Part shown: piece after piece, positions 36,851 to 36,883 of the stretch
How the letters are laid out: each line of letters opens with the position of its first letter
How positions within the stretch are numbered: position 1 is the stretch's first letter
DNA from: Actinomycetes bacterium
GTDB lineage: Bacteria > Actinomycetota > Actinomycetes > Nanopelagicales > Nanopelagicaceae
Length of the DNA: 36,883 nucleotides
Assembly (NCBI GenBank): GCA_919902125.1
Contig: CAKKQM010000020.1
Location: 1-36,883 of the forward strand
Direction of reading: 5' to 3'
Made by a program: the position numbers and the translations under genes
The notes under the pieces: model-generated
The model's database searches: none
Told to the model about the DNA's origin: nothing
The model's input: the letters and a program-made list of their open reading frames with translations, nothing else

Positions 36851-36878
36851 ATTCTACGTGATTGGAGAACGTTGTCAA
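36851..36878 (-). promoter_or_regulatory. Sigma70-type promoter reading into the tandem hairpins
   Basis: On the minus strand a perfect -35 TTGACA (36878-36873) and a -10 TAGAAT (36856-36851) are separated by 16 bases. The transcript would start near 36843, directly before hairpin copy 2. This is the best promoter match in the window. Confidence 0.6.
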
Positions 36879-36883
36879 GACAA

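Overview
The window is a bacterial chromosome segment from an actinobacterium. The gene order recG-rsmD-coaD-sepIVA-like-DUF177-rpmF-rnc-smc-ftsY-amt-glnB-glnD-ffh-rpsP-KH-rimM-trmD is a shuffled, compact version of the order in Mycobacterium and Streptomyces. The individual proteins (CydA, SMC, the GlnA4-like synthetase, the AldC-like dehydrogenase) also read like actinobacterial homologues. Base composition looks near balanced rather than GC-rich and spacing is tight, with many 4-bp stop/start overlaps. Together with several promoters that look leaderless, this suggests a small-genome, possibly freshwater, lineage. That lineage guess is inference; no 16S gene is present.

Layout. 1-931 (minus) is the 5' part of a secreted protein of unknown function, cut by the window edge. 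1264-6924 (plus) is cydABDC, the cytochrome bd quinol oxidase and its ABC transporter, apparently one operon. 6960-12284 holds DNA repair, rRNA modification, coenzyme A, cell-envelope and ribosome genes (recG, rsmD, coaD, sepIVA-like, DUF177, rpmF, rnc). 12306-16713 is smc and ftsY. 16840-20781 is amt-glnB-glnD, an ammonium uptake and nitrogen-sensing operon preceded by a GlnR-type operator. 20793-24405 is ffh, rpsP, a KH-domain protein, rimM and trmD.

24443-34761 is metabolic and less conserved. On the plus strand are an acyl-ACP desaturase, a short-chain dehydrogenase and a class I glutamine amidotransferase. On the minus strand are an APC permease, a GlnA4-like glutamine synthetase homologue, an aldehyde dehydrogenase and a second short-chain dehydrogenase. 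The last set matches the Rv2857c-Rv2860c neighbourhood of M. tuberculosis and looks like uptake and gamma-glutamylation-based catabolism of an amine. A class II amidotransferase, a membrane-anchored hypothetical protein and a CoA-transferase-family enzyme follow.

34762-36883 is accessory DNA. It holds a 35-residue zinc-knuckle-like microprotein behind a large hairpin that pairs an SD-like and an anti-SD-like sequence, then a strong terminator and a nested inverted repeat. Next are two translationally coupled unknown genes, one rich in CxxC/CxC motifs, lying between near-identical 23-bp direct repeats. After these come a frameshifted helicase remnant and, at the right end, two copies of a 37-nt RNA hairpin with GNRA tetraloops just downstream of a good promoter. 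No tRNA, rRNA, intact mobile element or CRISPR array was recognised.
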